DNA of 64,000 nucleotides from Treponema sp. (GTDB lineage: Bacteria; Spirochaetota; Spirochaetia; Treponematales; Treponemataceae): the NCBI GenBank assembly GCA_017446265.1, contig JAFSRD010000004.1, positions 1 to 64,000 of the forward strand, read 5' to 3'. Below are positions 45,994 to 54,209 of the stretch, one piece after another (the stretch's first letter is position 1; every line of letters starts with the position of its first letter). The notes under the pieces are model-generated. The model ran no database searches. It worked only from the letters and a program-made list of their open reading frames with translations, and was not told the DNA's origin. The position numbers and the translations under genes are program-made.

Positions 45994-47892
45994 ATGATAA
46001 AAAACGCCAAGGAAAAGCCTCAGCTGATTGAAACAGCGCAAGGCTTTTCTGTTGCATACAACGGCAGATACCTCTATTCAAAATACGCACCTCAAAAAGC
46101 AATTCTTGCCATACTTTCCTCACTTGAACTCCTTCCCGGTACGCTCATACTTGCGTGCTCGCCGTGTCTGTTGCTCGGATTGCAGGAGCTCTGCAAAAAA
46201 TTGCCTGAAAACTGTTTCGTGCTCGGCTGCGAAAAAGACAATTCGCTCTTTGGATTTACAAAACAGCGGCTTGCTGGCTGCCACCGAGCCGCTACCAATC
46301 AACGCGACACAGAATGCACGCGTAATGATGCGTATCATCACGATGCAGCCCGCACACACGGCGGAACGGACTTACACAACGCGGCGGACCCAAGCAATGC
46401 AAAATTATTAATTAATAATTTTGCATTGCTTGAACCGACAGAACTCGACGCTTTGCCGTTTACGCTCCTCAAACGACATGCCGTACTTGCATGCGGCACG
46501 GTTTTGCCAAAACCAGGTACATTCCGCCGCGTAATCAGAATTGACTTTTCTGCTGGCACGCAGTTTTTTCCGCAGTATTATGATGCGCTTGCAAAAGCGG
46601 CAGAAGAATCGGTAGCACGATTTTGGAAAAACCGCGTTACGCTCGTAAAGCTTGGCAGAAAATTTTCACGCAATCTGTTTCGCAATTTGGCGCATGTTCC
46701 TGCAAGCGTGCCGCTACAATCGCTCGCGCACGCAGTTGCAAAACCAATCATTGTATTTGGCGCAGGTGAAAGCATGGAAGCAACTGCACAAAAATTGCTT
46801 GAAATGCACACGACACACAACGGATGCAAAACGAGCGTGCGCGAGCAGTTTTACGTGATTGCTTCAGATGCGGCTTTCCCATCGTTATGTGCGCTCGGCA
46901 TTGTACCAGATGCAATCGTATGTGAAGAAGCGCAAACTGCTATTGCTCATGCCTTTTTTGGCACAGCGCAAAAAAAGGTACGCACATTTGCAGGCATTAC
47001 ATCATGGCCAAAAACATTTGATGCAAGCGGCAGCAACATATGCTACTTTGCCACACAGTACGACGACACGTTTTTTTTTGAAAACCTTGTACAACGGAAA
47101 CTGCTTCCTCCTGTAATGCCGCCGCTCGGTTCAGTCGGCTTAACTGCCATGAACATAGCGCTTTTTCTGCGGTGCGACGAGCGCACGCCAATCTTTGCAA
47201 GCGGTCTTGATTTTTCTTATTCACTTGGAGCAACGCACGCACGCGGAGCTCCTGCACATACTGCGCGCCTTGCTAACACCACGCGTACAGCAGCTATTGC
47301 GAATTACGATGCGGCATTTAGCTACGGAGCGCAGCGCACGCAGGGAAAAGATGATGCATGCGTTTTTACCACGCCCACGCTTCTGTCATATGCACATACA
47401 TTCCGCTCTTTTTTTGCATGTACGCGCAATGTGTATGACGCAGGAAAAAGCGGACTTGACCTCGGCATTGAGCGGCGCACCATAGACGAGCATATGCAGA
47501 GCGAAATGCTTGATGCATCGCCACTGTGCGCTACGACAAGCAAGACAATGCAAACAGACAACGTTGCAACGAGCAAGATGACAAAAACAAGCAACGCAAC
47601 AACATTCACACAAAACGACAACACACTCGCAACGCGCATTGCACAGTTTTACGATGAAGAGAAATATGCGCTCACAGAACTTAAAAAATTATTGCAATAT
47701 GGCCAACACATGGAAAAAAACAAGCGCAACAAAAAAATTGCAAAATTGCTTGAATGTCGCGAATACTTATACTTGCACTTTCCTGATGGCTGGAAATTTT
47801 CGCTTGCCCCCTCGTTTTTAACGCGCGTCCGCGCTGAAATTAATTTTTTTATAAAGGACATACGCATAGCGCAAACGTTGCTAAAACAATAG
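45994..47892 (+). CDS. DUF115 / Maf-type protein, divergent paralogue 3, interrupted by inserts
   Basis: A 632-residue paralogue of the two DUF115 proteins at 34170-37132, about 140 residues longer. It keeps the N-terminal LYSKYAP motif, the core [18 protein letters not shown] (where GPSL has become GESM) and [11 protein letters not shown]. Two low-complexity inserts account for the extra length. One is His/Thr/Asp-rich (about 97-140) and contains a perfect 42-bp DNA palindrome. The other is a Thr/Ser/Asn-rich tract (about 509-548). The reading frame stays open through both. No ribosome-binding site is evident before the only upstream ATG. Loss of GPSL suggests altered or lost activity. Confidence 0.8.
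   Translation: MIKNAKEKPQLIETAQGFSVAYNGRYLYSKYAPQKAILAILSSLELLPGTLILACSPCLLLGLQELCKKLPENCFVLGCEKDNSLFGFTKQRLAGCHRAATNQRDTECTRNDAYHHDAARTHGGTDLHNAADPSNAKLLINNFALLEPTELDALPFTLLKRHAVLACGTVLPKPGTFRRVIRIDFSAGTQFFPQYYDALAKAAEESVARFWKNRVTLVKLGRKFSRNLFRNLAHVPASVPLQSLAHAVAKPIIVFGAGESMEATAQKLLEMHTTHNGCKTSVREQFYVIASDAAFPSLCALGIVPDAIVCEEAQTAIAHAFFGTAQKKVRTFAGITSWPKTFDASGSNICYFATQYDDTFFFENLVQRKLLPPVMPPLGSVGLTAMNIALFLRCDERTPIFASGLDFSYSLGATHARGAPAHTARLANTTRTAAIANYDAAFSYGAQRTQGKDDACVFTTPTLLSYAHTFRSFFACTRNVYDAGKSGLDLGIERRTIDEHMQSEMLDASPLCATTSKTMQTDNVATSKMTKTSNATTFTQNDNTLATRIAQFYDEEKYALTELKKLLQYGQHMEKNKRNKKIAKLLECREYLYLHFPDGWKFSLAPSFLTRVRAEINFFIKDIRIAQTLLKQ
46391..46432. repeat. 42-bp perfect palindrome inside the third DUF115 gene
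   Basis: Both halves (46391-46411 and 46412-46432) are exact reverse complements with no loop. It starts with CAAGCAATGC, and the centre is TTATTAATTAATAA. It encodes [13 protein letters not shown] in frame, and the same peptide in the antisense frame. It looks like a remnant of a small palindromic element inserted in frame. Confidence 0.9.
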
Positions 47893-47898
47893 ACCAGT

Positions 47899-47917
47899 TT
47901 GATAACTTCGTTATCAA
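47899..47917 (+). terminator. Small hairpin after the third DUF115 gene
   Basis: TTGATAAC (47899-47906) and GTTATCAA (47910-47917) form a perfect 8-bp stem with a three-base loop. The T-run after it is weak, so termination would be partial. Confidence 0.4.
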
Positions 47918-47999
47918 TACAATTTTACTCTATACATATTTTTCAAAAAATTTTACAATATGCATAAATATTCAGCAAATATGCAACAAGGGAATTATT

Positions 48000-49481
48000 A
48001 TGGTAGAACGAAAAAATTATTTTAATTCACTCACCTGGAGAGAAGCTCGGCTTTTGTTAGGACATTGCAGGTCTATGGCAAGAGAAGAATTTGCAGACGG
48101 CGTTGCATCTCTTAAGGGGAAGAAAATCGTAATTGTTGGGTGTGGTGCGCAAGGATTAAATCAAGGTTTGTGCTTGCGTGCAAGTGGACTAGATGTAAGT
48201 TATGCCCTTCGTGAAGAGGCTGTAAAAGAAAAACGGCAGAGTTGGAAAAATGCTACAGAAAATGGATTCAAAGTTGGCTCATACGCAGAAATGATTCCTA
48301 CCGCAGATGTGGTCGGAAACTTAACTCCAGACAAGCAGCATACTTCAGTTGTCACAGAAGTTTTAAAATACGCCCGCAAGGGAATCACTCTTTGGTATAG
48401 CCACGGATTCAATATTGTAGAAGAAGGAATGCAGATTCCAAAAGAAGACACTGTCATCATGTGTGCCCCAAAAGGACCGGGAACAGAAGTGTGGAATGAA
48501 TATCAGCGTGGGTTTGGCGTTCCTGACTTAATTGCAGTTCATCCAGAAAACGATCCAGATGGTCGTGGTTGGAAAGAAGCAAAGGCGCTTGCCGTTGGAA
48601 TGGGTGGAAGCAAAGCAGGCGTACTTGAATCATCTTTTGTGGCAGAAGTAAAATCTGATTTAATGGGAGAGCAAACAATTTTGTGCGGAATGCTTCAGGC
48701 AGGAACAATCGTATGTTTTAACAAAATGGTTGCAAATGGAATAAGCAGCGGATACGCTGTAAAACTTTTGCAACACGGATGGAATCACATTGCAGAGGCG
48801 TTAAAGTGGGGTGGCATTACAAATATGATGGACCGCCTCTCAAATCCTGCAAAAATTAAAGCAAACGCACTTTCAAAAGAATTAAAAAAATTGCTTGCAC
48901 CGCTTTACAGAAAACACATGGACAACATCATAAGTGGACAGTTTAGCTCCACGATGATGAAAGATTGGGACAACGCGGACAAAGATTTACTTGCCTGGCG
49001 GGAAGCAACTGGCAAACTACCTTTTGAAACAACAGAAGAAAGCAGTGAAGAAATTACTGCACAAGAATATTTTGACAAAGGCATACTGCTCGTTGCAATG
49101 GTAAAAGCAGGTTGTGAACTTGCATTTGAAACAATGGTAGAAGCAGGAATTATGCATGAAAGCGCATATTACGAATCACTTCACGAAGTTCCACTCATTG
49201 CAAATTTAATCGACCGCAAAAAGCTGTACGAGATGAATCGAGTTATTTCAGACACCGCCGAATACGGTTGCGCACTTTTTGCAAACACTGCGGTTCCTTT
49301 ACTAGAAAAAGAGTTTATGCCTTCTGTACACATAGATGTAATTGGCAAAGGATTAGATTCTCACAATAATGAAGTGAGCAACACAGAACTTGTAAAAGTA
49401 AACGAAGAAATTCGAAATCACCCAATAGAAATTGTTGGTCGAAAACTTCGTGCATACATGACAAGCATGAAAGCTTTGTGA
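48000..49481 (+). CDS. ilvC: Ketol-acid reductoisomerase, class II
   Basis: Second step of branched-chain amino acid synthesis: isomerises and reduces acetolactate with NADPH. The 493-residue length matches the long E. coli-type class II enzyme. The N-terminal Rossmann segment [12 protein letters not shown] and the metal-site blocks [30 protein letters not shown] and ISDTAEYG are closely conserved with enterobacterial IlvC. AAGGGA precedes the ATG. No other ilv gene lies nearby. Its codon use (GGA/GGT glycine, AT-rich third positions) differs from the GGC-rich neighbours, which may mean later acquisition or selection for high expression. Confidence 0.97.
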   Translation: MVERKNYFNSLTWREARLLLGHCRSMAREEFADGVASLKGKKIVIVGCGAQGLNQGLCLRASGLDVSYALREEAVKEKRQSWKNATENGFKVGSYAEMIPTADVVGNLTPDKQHTSVVTEVLKYARKGITLWYSHGFNIVEEGMQIPKEDTVIMCAPKGPGTEVWNEYQRGFGVPDLIAVHPENDPDGRGWKEAKALAVGMGGSKAGVLESSFVAEVKSDLMGEQTILCGMLQAGTIVCFNKMVANGISSGYAVKLLQHGWNHIAEALKWGGITNMMDRLSNPAKIKANALSKELKKLLAPLYRKHMDNIISGQFSSTMMKDWDNADKDLLAWREATGKLPFETTEESSEEITAQEYFDKGILLVAMVKAGCELAFETMVEAGIMHESAYYESLHEVPLIANLIDRKKLYEMNRVISDTAEYGCALFANTAVPLLEKEFMPSVHIDVIGKGLDSHNNEVSNTELVKVNEEIRNHPIEIVGRKLRAYMTSMKAL

Positions 49482-49487
49482 TATACT
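49458..49487 (+). promoter_or_regulatory. HU gene promoter with -10 hexamer 6 nt from ATG
   Basis: ATGACA (49458-49463), an 18-bp spacer and TATACT (49482-49487), then GATGCC and the start codon. The promoter lies across the ilvC stop. No Shine-Dalgarno sequence is present, so the HU message is probably leaderless. Confidence 0.6.
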
Positions 49488-49493
49488 GATGCC

Positions 49494-49772
49494 ATGACAC
49501 GTTCAGATTTAATAAAAGCCATAACGGACACTGTCGCTATTGACAAAAAAAAGTGCAGCGATATTCTGTCTGCGTTGCTTGAAGAACTGTACGCAACGCT
49601 TGAAAACGATGGGAAATATACGCAGGCAGGATTCGGCACATTTGATACACGCGTCTACAACGAGCGCATCGGGCGCAATCCGTTTACAAAGCAGAAAGTA
49701 CGCTATCCGAAAAAACGCAAACTGCGCTTTAAGCCTGCAAAACTTTTAAAGGACACGCTCAATGCCGAATAA
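49494..49772 (+). CDS. HU-family DNA-binding protein
   Basis: A 92-residue histone-like protein of the usual HU/IHF length. It has an N-terminal helical dimer part, the GFGTF turn (residues 47-51), and the beta-arm with the intercalating proline in GRNPFT. The end is unusually basic (YPKKRKLRFKPAKLLKD). It bends and packs DNA as a dimer. The last 11 bases overlap the start of the next gene, which carries its own HU domain, so the two products are made together and might form mixed dimers. Start by leaderless ATG. Confidence 0.92.
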   Translation: MTRSDLIKAITDTVAIDKKKCSDILSALLEELYATLENDGKYTQAGFGTFDTRVYNERIGRNPFTKQKVRYPKKRKLRFKPAKLLKDTLNAE

Positions 49773-51138
49773 AAAATCATCAAGGAAAAACACGAACGAG
49801 TCGCTCACACTCTCAACGCTTGCCGAACGTGTTAACAAAAAAATCGGCAGCAAAAATGTCGATGAAAACAACATCAAGCAAGTGACAAATGCATTCTTTG
49901 ATGTAATTAAGCGCGAGATTCTTGACACTGGTTCATTCAAGTTGCTCGGATTTGGCACATTTGAAAGAATGCGCATTGAGGAATCGACGCGCAAAAATCC
50001 ACGCACTGGTGAAGAAGTTATAACGCCCGAACATTATAAAATTAAATTTGTGCCTGCATCAGGACTTGCAAAGAGGATAAACAAACCATATGAGAGCTTG
50101 AAGCCTGAAATTATTGAAGAAGCTGCCGAAGACGAAGCGCAGGAAGACATAACGCGTGCAGAGCATGAAAGCGCGCTGCCAGATGAGGCGTGGCATGAAG
50201 ACACATCAGATGCAAAAAATTATGCACCTATGCTTGAAGAAGCGTCTATTGTTAAATCTACTGCAAGCGAATTGGATGCTGTATTTGACGATGACTTAAA
50301 CATATCGTTTCCTGATGAAGAAGTGCAAAGCATTCAGTCGCCACAGCTCGTTGAAGACACGTTTGCAACAGAAGTGCAGCCTATTTCTCGCGATGAACAG
50401 ACAGTTGCAAATCAGACAGTGCAGCACGCAATCATTGAGCATCAAGTGATTCAGCAGCAAGTTGTGCAGCAACAGGTGATTCAACAGCAGCGCGTTCAGA
50501 ACGAGTTTGACGATGACGCGTACGACCCCGACTACGACAATGACGACTATGACGAAGACATTCAAAAATATATAAGCCGCTGCTGGTTTTTTGCAGGCGT
50601 TGCGGTTGTGCTCACCGCTTTTATGATCAGCGTGCTCATCTACGTGCTCGTACACAGAGAGCCGAAACAACAAACCGAAGTTCCGCGCACGACGCAAGAA
50701 ATTGTGCTTGATGAAAGTGTTGCACCGTATGCATTCCGCATTGCAACAGACGACAACTTATATGCGACGCTTGCCGCGCAACAGTATGGCGAGCGCAACT
50801 TGTGGCCGTATATTTTCAGCGCAAATATGCTGCGCTTCTCCGACCCTGACAATCCAGGTGGCGCATCGCAGTTGACAGTTCCTGTCAAGCCTGACAAAAC
50901 GATTGACAGGCGCGACATAGAGCTTGCGGTAATCGACGTGTACGATTCATATCGTGCGCTCATAGCACAACACCCAAATGGACGCACCGCTGCTGCAAGG
51001 AAAGAACATGCAGTCATTGCACTTTTATGCGGAGAGTCGCTGTATTCAGGCTTTATCGACAAGTATGCAGTCCGCCTTGATGCAGAAGATGTAAAAGCAG
51101 CACGAGAAGCGATTGCTCATGCGCGAATTTATTATTAA
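49762..51138 (+). CDS. HU domain-transmembrane-LysM fusion protein
   Basis: A 458-residue single-pass membrane protein. Residues 12-105 are a complete HU/IHF domain with GFGTF (63-67) and the arm RKNPRTGE. A 165-residue acidic linker follows, ending in a Gln-rich repeat (about 228-243) and a run of Asp/Tyr (249-266). Residues 274-297 form one hydrophobic transmembrane helix. Residues about 325-375 resemble a LysM peptidoglycan-binding domain (DDNLYATLAAQQYG, then NLWPYIFSANM and LTVPVK), and a helical tail completes it. If the N-terminus is cytoplasmic, the protein could link DNA to the cell wall. It overlaps the free HU gene by 11 bases. Domain order is clear; the function is inferred. Confidence 0.88.
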   Translation: MPNKKSSRKNTNESLTLSTLAERVNKKIGSKNVDENNIKQVTNAFFDVIKREILDTGSFKLLGFGTFERMRIEESTRKNPRTGEEVITPEHYKIKFVPASGLAKRINKPYESLKPEIIEEAAEDEAQEDITRAEHESALPDEAWHEDTSDAKNYAPMLEEASIVKSTASELDAVFDDDLNISFPDEEVQSIQSPQLVEDTFATEVQPISRDEQTVANQTVQHAIIEHQVIQQQVVQQQVIQQQRVQNEFDDDAYDPDYDNDDYDEDIQKYISRCWFFAGVAVVLTAFMISVLIYVLVHREPKQQTEVPRTTQEIVLDESVAPYAFRIATDDNLYATLAAQQYGERNLWPYIFSANMLRFSDPDNPGGASQLTVPVKPDKTIDRRDIELAVIDVYDSYRALIAQHPNGRTAAARKEHAVIALLCGESLYSGFIDKYAVRLDAEDVKAAREAIAHARIYY

Positions 51139-51151
51139 CAAAGAGGATACT

Positions 51152-51400
51152 ATGGGCAATATAACTTATAAAACGCACGGAACATGTGCCCGCGCAATTC
51201 ACTTTACAAAAACTGATGATGGACGCATTACAAATATTAGTTTCGATGGCGGCTGCAACGGTAATCTCAAAGCCATTTCAAAACTCTGCGAAGGCATGAA
51301 AGCTGAAGACATTGCAGAAAAATTGCGTGGCAACACATGCGGCAGCAAAAACACATCCTGCGCAGACCAGTTGGCAAAGGCAGTTGAAAATGAAGCATAA
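51152..51400 (+). CDS. Stand-alone TSCPD-domain protein (TIGR03905 family)
   Basis: An 82-residue cysteine-rich protein: Cys in THGTCARAI, GGCNGN and KLCEG, then NTCGSKNTSCADQLA. The domain also occurs at the C-terminus of adenosylcobalamin-dependent ribonucleotide reductases. The short free-standing form has no established role. The ATG at 51152 follows AGAGGA; the frame extends upstream into the HU-LysM gene without a better site. It starts 13 bases after that gene and is probably co-transcribed with it. Confidence 0.82.
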   Translation: MGNITYKTHGTCARAIHFTKTDDGRITNISFDGGCNGNLKAISKLCEGMKAEDIAEKLRGNTCGSKNTSCADQLAKAVENEA

Positions 51401-51448
51401 CTTCTGCACAAACTCATTCAATACACGTAAAGATATGACACAAACAAC

Positions 51449-52381
51449 ATGAACACGAAAAATCGCGCACGCATTATACGCACTGCTGGATACATTGCAC
51501 TTTTTGGCAATCTCGTGCTTGCTACGGTAAAGTTGATTCTTGCAAATATTGCAGGCAGCCTTGCTGTAACTGGAGACGGCATCGACTCGTTAACTGACGT
51601 TGCAATCGCTTCAATGACACTCGTCGTAAGCCATATCATAACGCGACCCGGAGACAAAAAACATCCGTGGGGATACGGACGCACAGAAACGACAGCAACA
51701 ATGGCTTTGTCGTTTGTCATTTTTTTTGCAGGCTCTCAGGTTGTCGTTTCATCCATTAGGCAACTTGTCTTGCACACGTATCAAAACGAAGTGAGTTTTT
51801 ACGCGATTGTAGCGGCGCTCATATCAATTGCAGGAAAATCGCTGCTCGCAATAAGCCAATATGTGCTCGGCAAAAAAAGCAACAGCCCTATGATTCAAGC
51901 AAACGCACAGAACATGAAAGGCGATATATTGCTATCTGCGGGCGTTCTGCTCGGCATCGCTGTTGCGCGTTTTTTGCATAAACCTATCTTCGACCCACTC
52001 ACTGCTCTTCTTGTCGGTACATGGGTTATTAAAAATGCCATCGAGATTTTTTCTGACACGAATACTGAGCTTATGGATGGCAACACAAACGAAGAGATGT
52101 ATCGCCGTATGTTCGATGCAGTGCGCTCCGTACAAGGCGTATCACATCCGCATCGCGCGCGCATCAGAAAAATCGCCTCGCGTTGGGACATTGATTTAGA
52201 TATTGAAGTTGACGCAAATATGACTGTGTACGAAGCGCATGAAATTGCAAATAATGTTGAAAAAGCAGTGCACGCCGCTATATCAGACATATACGACATT
52301 ATGGTGCATATTGAGCCTGCGGGTCGTGCTGTGCAAGACACAGACGAGCAGTACGGCGTTACCGAAACTGACGTGCAGTAA
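51449..52381 (+). CDS. Cation diffusion facilitator (CDF) family transporter
   Basis: A 310-residue inner-membrane metal/proton antiporter with six predicted spans and a cytoplasmic C-terminal ferredoxin-like domain (from about 215). The transport-site motif in the second span reads DGIDSLTD (Asp46, Asp50), where zinc transporters usually have His-x3-Asp. In the fifth span NMKGD replaces the His with Asn (Asp157). That pattern departs from classical Zn-CDFs and may favour manganese, iron or another ion. No clear ribosome-binding site precedes the ATG. It lies 48 bases after the TSCPD gene. Confidence 0.9.
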   Translation: MNTKNRARIIRTAGYIALFGNLVLATVKLILANIAGSLAVTGDGIDSLTDVAIASMTLVVSHIITRPGDKKHPWGYGRTETTATMALSFVIFFAGSQVVVSSIRQLVLHTYQNEVSFYAIVAALISIAGKSLLAISQYVLGKKSNSPMIQANAQNMKGDILLSAGVLLGIAVARFLHKPIFDPLTALLVGTWVIKNAIEIFSDTNTELMDGNTNEEMYRRMFDAVRSVQGVSHPHRARIRKIASRWDIDLDIEVDANMTVYEAHEIANNVEKAVHAAISDIYDIMVHIEPAGRAVQDTDEQYGVTETDVQ

Positions 52382-52395
52382 ATCATCAACCTTGC

Positions 52396-52448
52396 AGGAA
52401 TATAGAAAACACTGATTAACGTAAATGCGCGTTAATCAGCACTTCCTG
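52396..52448 (+). other. Two-tier stem-loop between the CDF and rlmE genes
   Basis: A perfect 10-bp stem, CTGATTAACG (52412-52421) with CGTTAATCAG (52430-52439), is enclosed by outer arms CAGGAA (52396-52401) and TTCCTG (52443-52448). There is no T-run. It may end the CDF message or shape the rlmE leader. Confidence 0.5.
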
Positions 52449-52496
52449 TATATGCTCATTCATGATTTTCAACGCTTTTGCCGAAATTTACAGTAT

Positions 52497-53096
52497 ATGC
52501 CGTCAAAATATGCAAACAGCTACGCACAGAGCGATTTTTGGTCAAAAAAAGCGTTTTCAGAAGGCTATCCTGCCCGCTCCGTGTATAAGCTCAAAGAGCT
52601 CGACGAAAAATTTTCGCTCATACCGAAAAACTGCATTGCGCTTGATCTTGGTTCTGCACCAGGCAGCTGGACGCTTTACTTGCTTAAAAACGGCGCAGCA
52701 CGCGTCGTCTCATGCGATTTGCATGAATTGGCAAAAAATGTCAACAGCGAATCATTAACATTTATCAAAGGCAATTTGAATGACGCGGCAGTGCGTGAAA
52801 AAATCAAAGCGTTTTCACCATACGATGTTGTTGTATGTGATGCAGCTCCCTCTACAACAGGAAATCGCACAGTAGACACTGCGCGTTCAGAACAACTCGT
52901 AGAAATGGCATTGTGGTATGGCGAAGCTATGCTAAAAAACGGTGGCAACTTTGCAGTAAAAATTTTTCAAAGCGGCGGACAGCAGCATGCATTGCAAAAA
53001 ATGCGCACGCTGTTTGCAACAGCAAAAGGCTTTAAGCCCGAAGCGTGCCGCGTCGAATCATTTGAAACATACCTTGTCGGCATTGGGCGAAAATAA
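52497..53096 (+). CDS. rlmE: 23S rRNA 2'-O-methyltransferase RlmE (FtsJ)
   Basis: Methylates the 2'-O of U2552 in the A-loop of 23S rRNA. The 199-residue product carries the K-D-K-E tetrad: Lys in YKLKELDEK, Asp in VVCDAAPST, Lys in FAVKIFQ and Glu in ESFETY. The SAM loop is LDLGSAPGSW. The open frame begins at 52425. The ATG at 52497 gives MPSKYANSYAQSDFW, which fits the family N-terminus, although no ribosome-binding site stands before it. The earlier ATG at 52452 is the alternative. Confidence 0.93.
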   Translation: MPSKYANSYAQSDFWSKKAFSEGYPARSVYKLKELDEKFSLIPKNCIALDLGSAPGSWTLYLLKNGAARVVSCDLHELAKNVNSESLTFIKGNLNDAAVREKIKAFSPYDVVVCDAAPSTTGNRTVDTARSEQLVEMALWYGEAMLKNGGNFAVKIFQSGGQQHALQKMRTLFATAKGFKPEACRVESFETYLVGIGRK

Positions 53097-53133
53097 TGAG
53101 ATTGCAATTTATAACGATTTGAGGTAAAGTAAC

Positions 53134-54189
53134 ATGTTAAAGTTGCTAAAAAAAATAGTTGCAGATATGATACGCTATATACGTGAAAAAATATACGCAC
53201 TGATTCCCTCTCGCACAGGACGCATCGCTGTTAATAGCATTGCTGCATTTTGTTTTGGCGTTGCAGTATGCGCGACAGGCGTTGCAATCACAAACAGCAT
53301 TCAAGCGCACAGCGGTGTAGGTGGTCTTGAAACAACAGGCGTTCCGCAATTCACTATAGACATGCTTCCACACGCAGAGACGAGCATTGCAGACGTTGCA
53401 CCAAACGCAGCGCACGAATTGATGCAGACATTTCCTGAAGAAAAAAATGCAGATGAAATCAGCTACTTTACCTACCGCGTAAAATCAGGCGACATGATAG
53501 GCATCATTGCAGACAACTACGGCGTTACACAAGACACAATCATTAGCGTGAACGGCATACGTCAGTCACGGCTCTTGCAAGTAGGACAATATCTAAAAAT
53601 TCCTTCAATTCCAGGCATTCTATATACAGTAAAAAGTGATGGAGAAACGCCAGAGACTATTGCAAAAAAATTTGAAGTAAGTGCAGAAAAATGCGCCCAT
53701 GTCAATTCTCTTGAACAAACATTCGCCTTAAACGCAGGTGTCACGCTCTTTGTTCCCGATGCTGAACTTGATTGGGTTACGTTGCAAGAAATAAACGGAG
53801 ATTTATTCCGTCGTCCGCTCCGCGGCCGCTACTGGCTCTCATCATATTACGGCTGGCGCAAAAGTCCGTTCACCGGCGCGCGCTCGTTCCATTCTGGCAT
53901 AGACATGGCAGCGCCAACAGGCACGATGATTTATGCAGCGCTCGCTGGTCGCGTTACATCTGTCGGCTATAATGAAGTATATGGCAACTACGTTATCATT
54001 ACACATCACTCAGGATACAGAACGCTGTATGCCCATATGAGCGCAGTGCTTGTCGTGCGCGGACAGAGTGTCGATTCAAACACGCGAATTGGCAGAGTTG
54101 GCAACACAGGAATGAGCACGGGACCGCACTTGCATTTTACCGTTTTCAAATGGAACTCGACAGTAAATCCACTCACGCTTTTACAATAG
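53134..54189 (+). CDS. LysM/M23 peptidoglycan endopeptidase
   Basis: A 351-residue envelope hydrolase that cuts peptidoglycan cross-links. The N-terminal 30 residues are basic, then one transmembrane anchor (about 32-54), LysM1 (113-157), LysM2 (162-208) and an M23 domain (230-350). All zinc ligands are present: His253 and Asp257 in FHSGID and His334 in PHLHF, with His301 in YAHMS also conserved. GAGGTAAAG precedes the ATG. It contrasts with the inactive LysM/M23-like protein at 18338-19201. The convergent histidine kinase gene ends 20 bases away. Confidence 0.93.
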   Translation: MLKLLKKIVADMIRYIREKIYALIPSRTGRIAVNSIAAFCFGVAVCATGVAITNSIQAHSGVGGLETTGVPQFTIDMLPHAETSIADVAPNAAHELMQTFPEEKNADEISYFTYRVKSGDMIGIIADNYGVTQDTIISVNGIRQSRLLQVGQYLKIPSIPGILYTVKSDGETPETIAKKFEVSAEKCAHVNSLEQTFALNAGVTLFVPDAELDWVTLQEINGDLFRRPLRGRYWLSSYYGWRKSPFTGARSFHSGIDMAAPTGTMIYAALAGRVTSVGYNEVYGNYVIITHHSGYRTLYAHMSAVLVVRGQSVDSNTRIGRVGNTGMSTGPHLHFTVFKWNSTVNPLTLLQ

Positions 54190-54209
54190 GCAGCATCCCA
54201 CCCCGTTGC

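Noticed and set aside
46391-46432. Phage attachment site at the 42-bp palindrome
   Set aside because: No integrase or second copy is visible in the window, and attachment cores are not normally perfect loopless palindromes.
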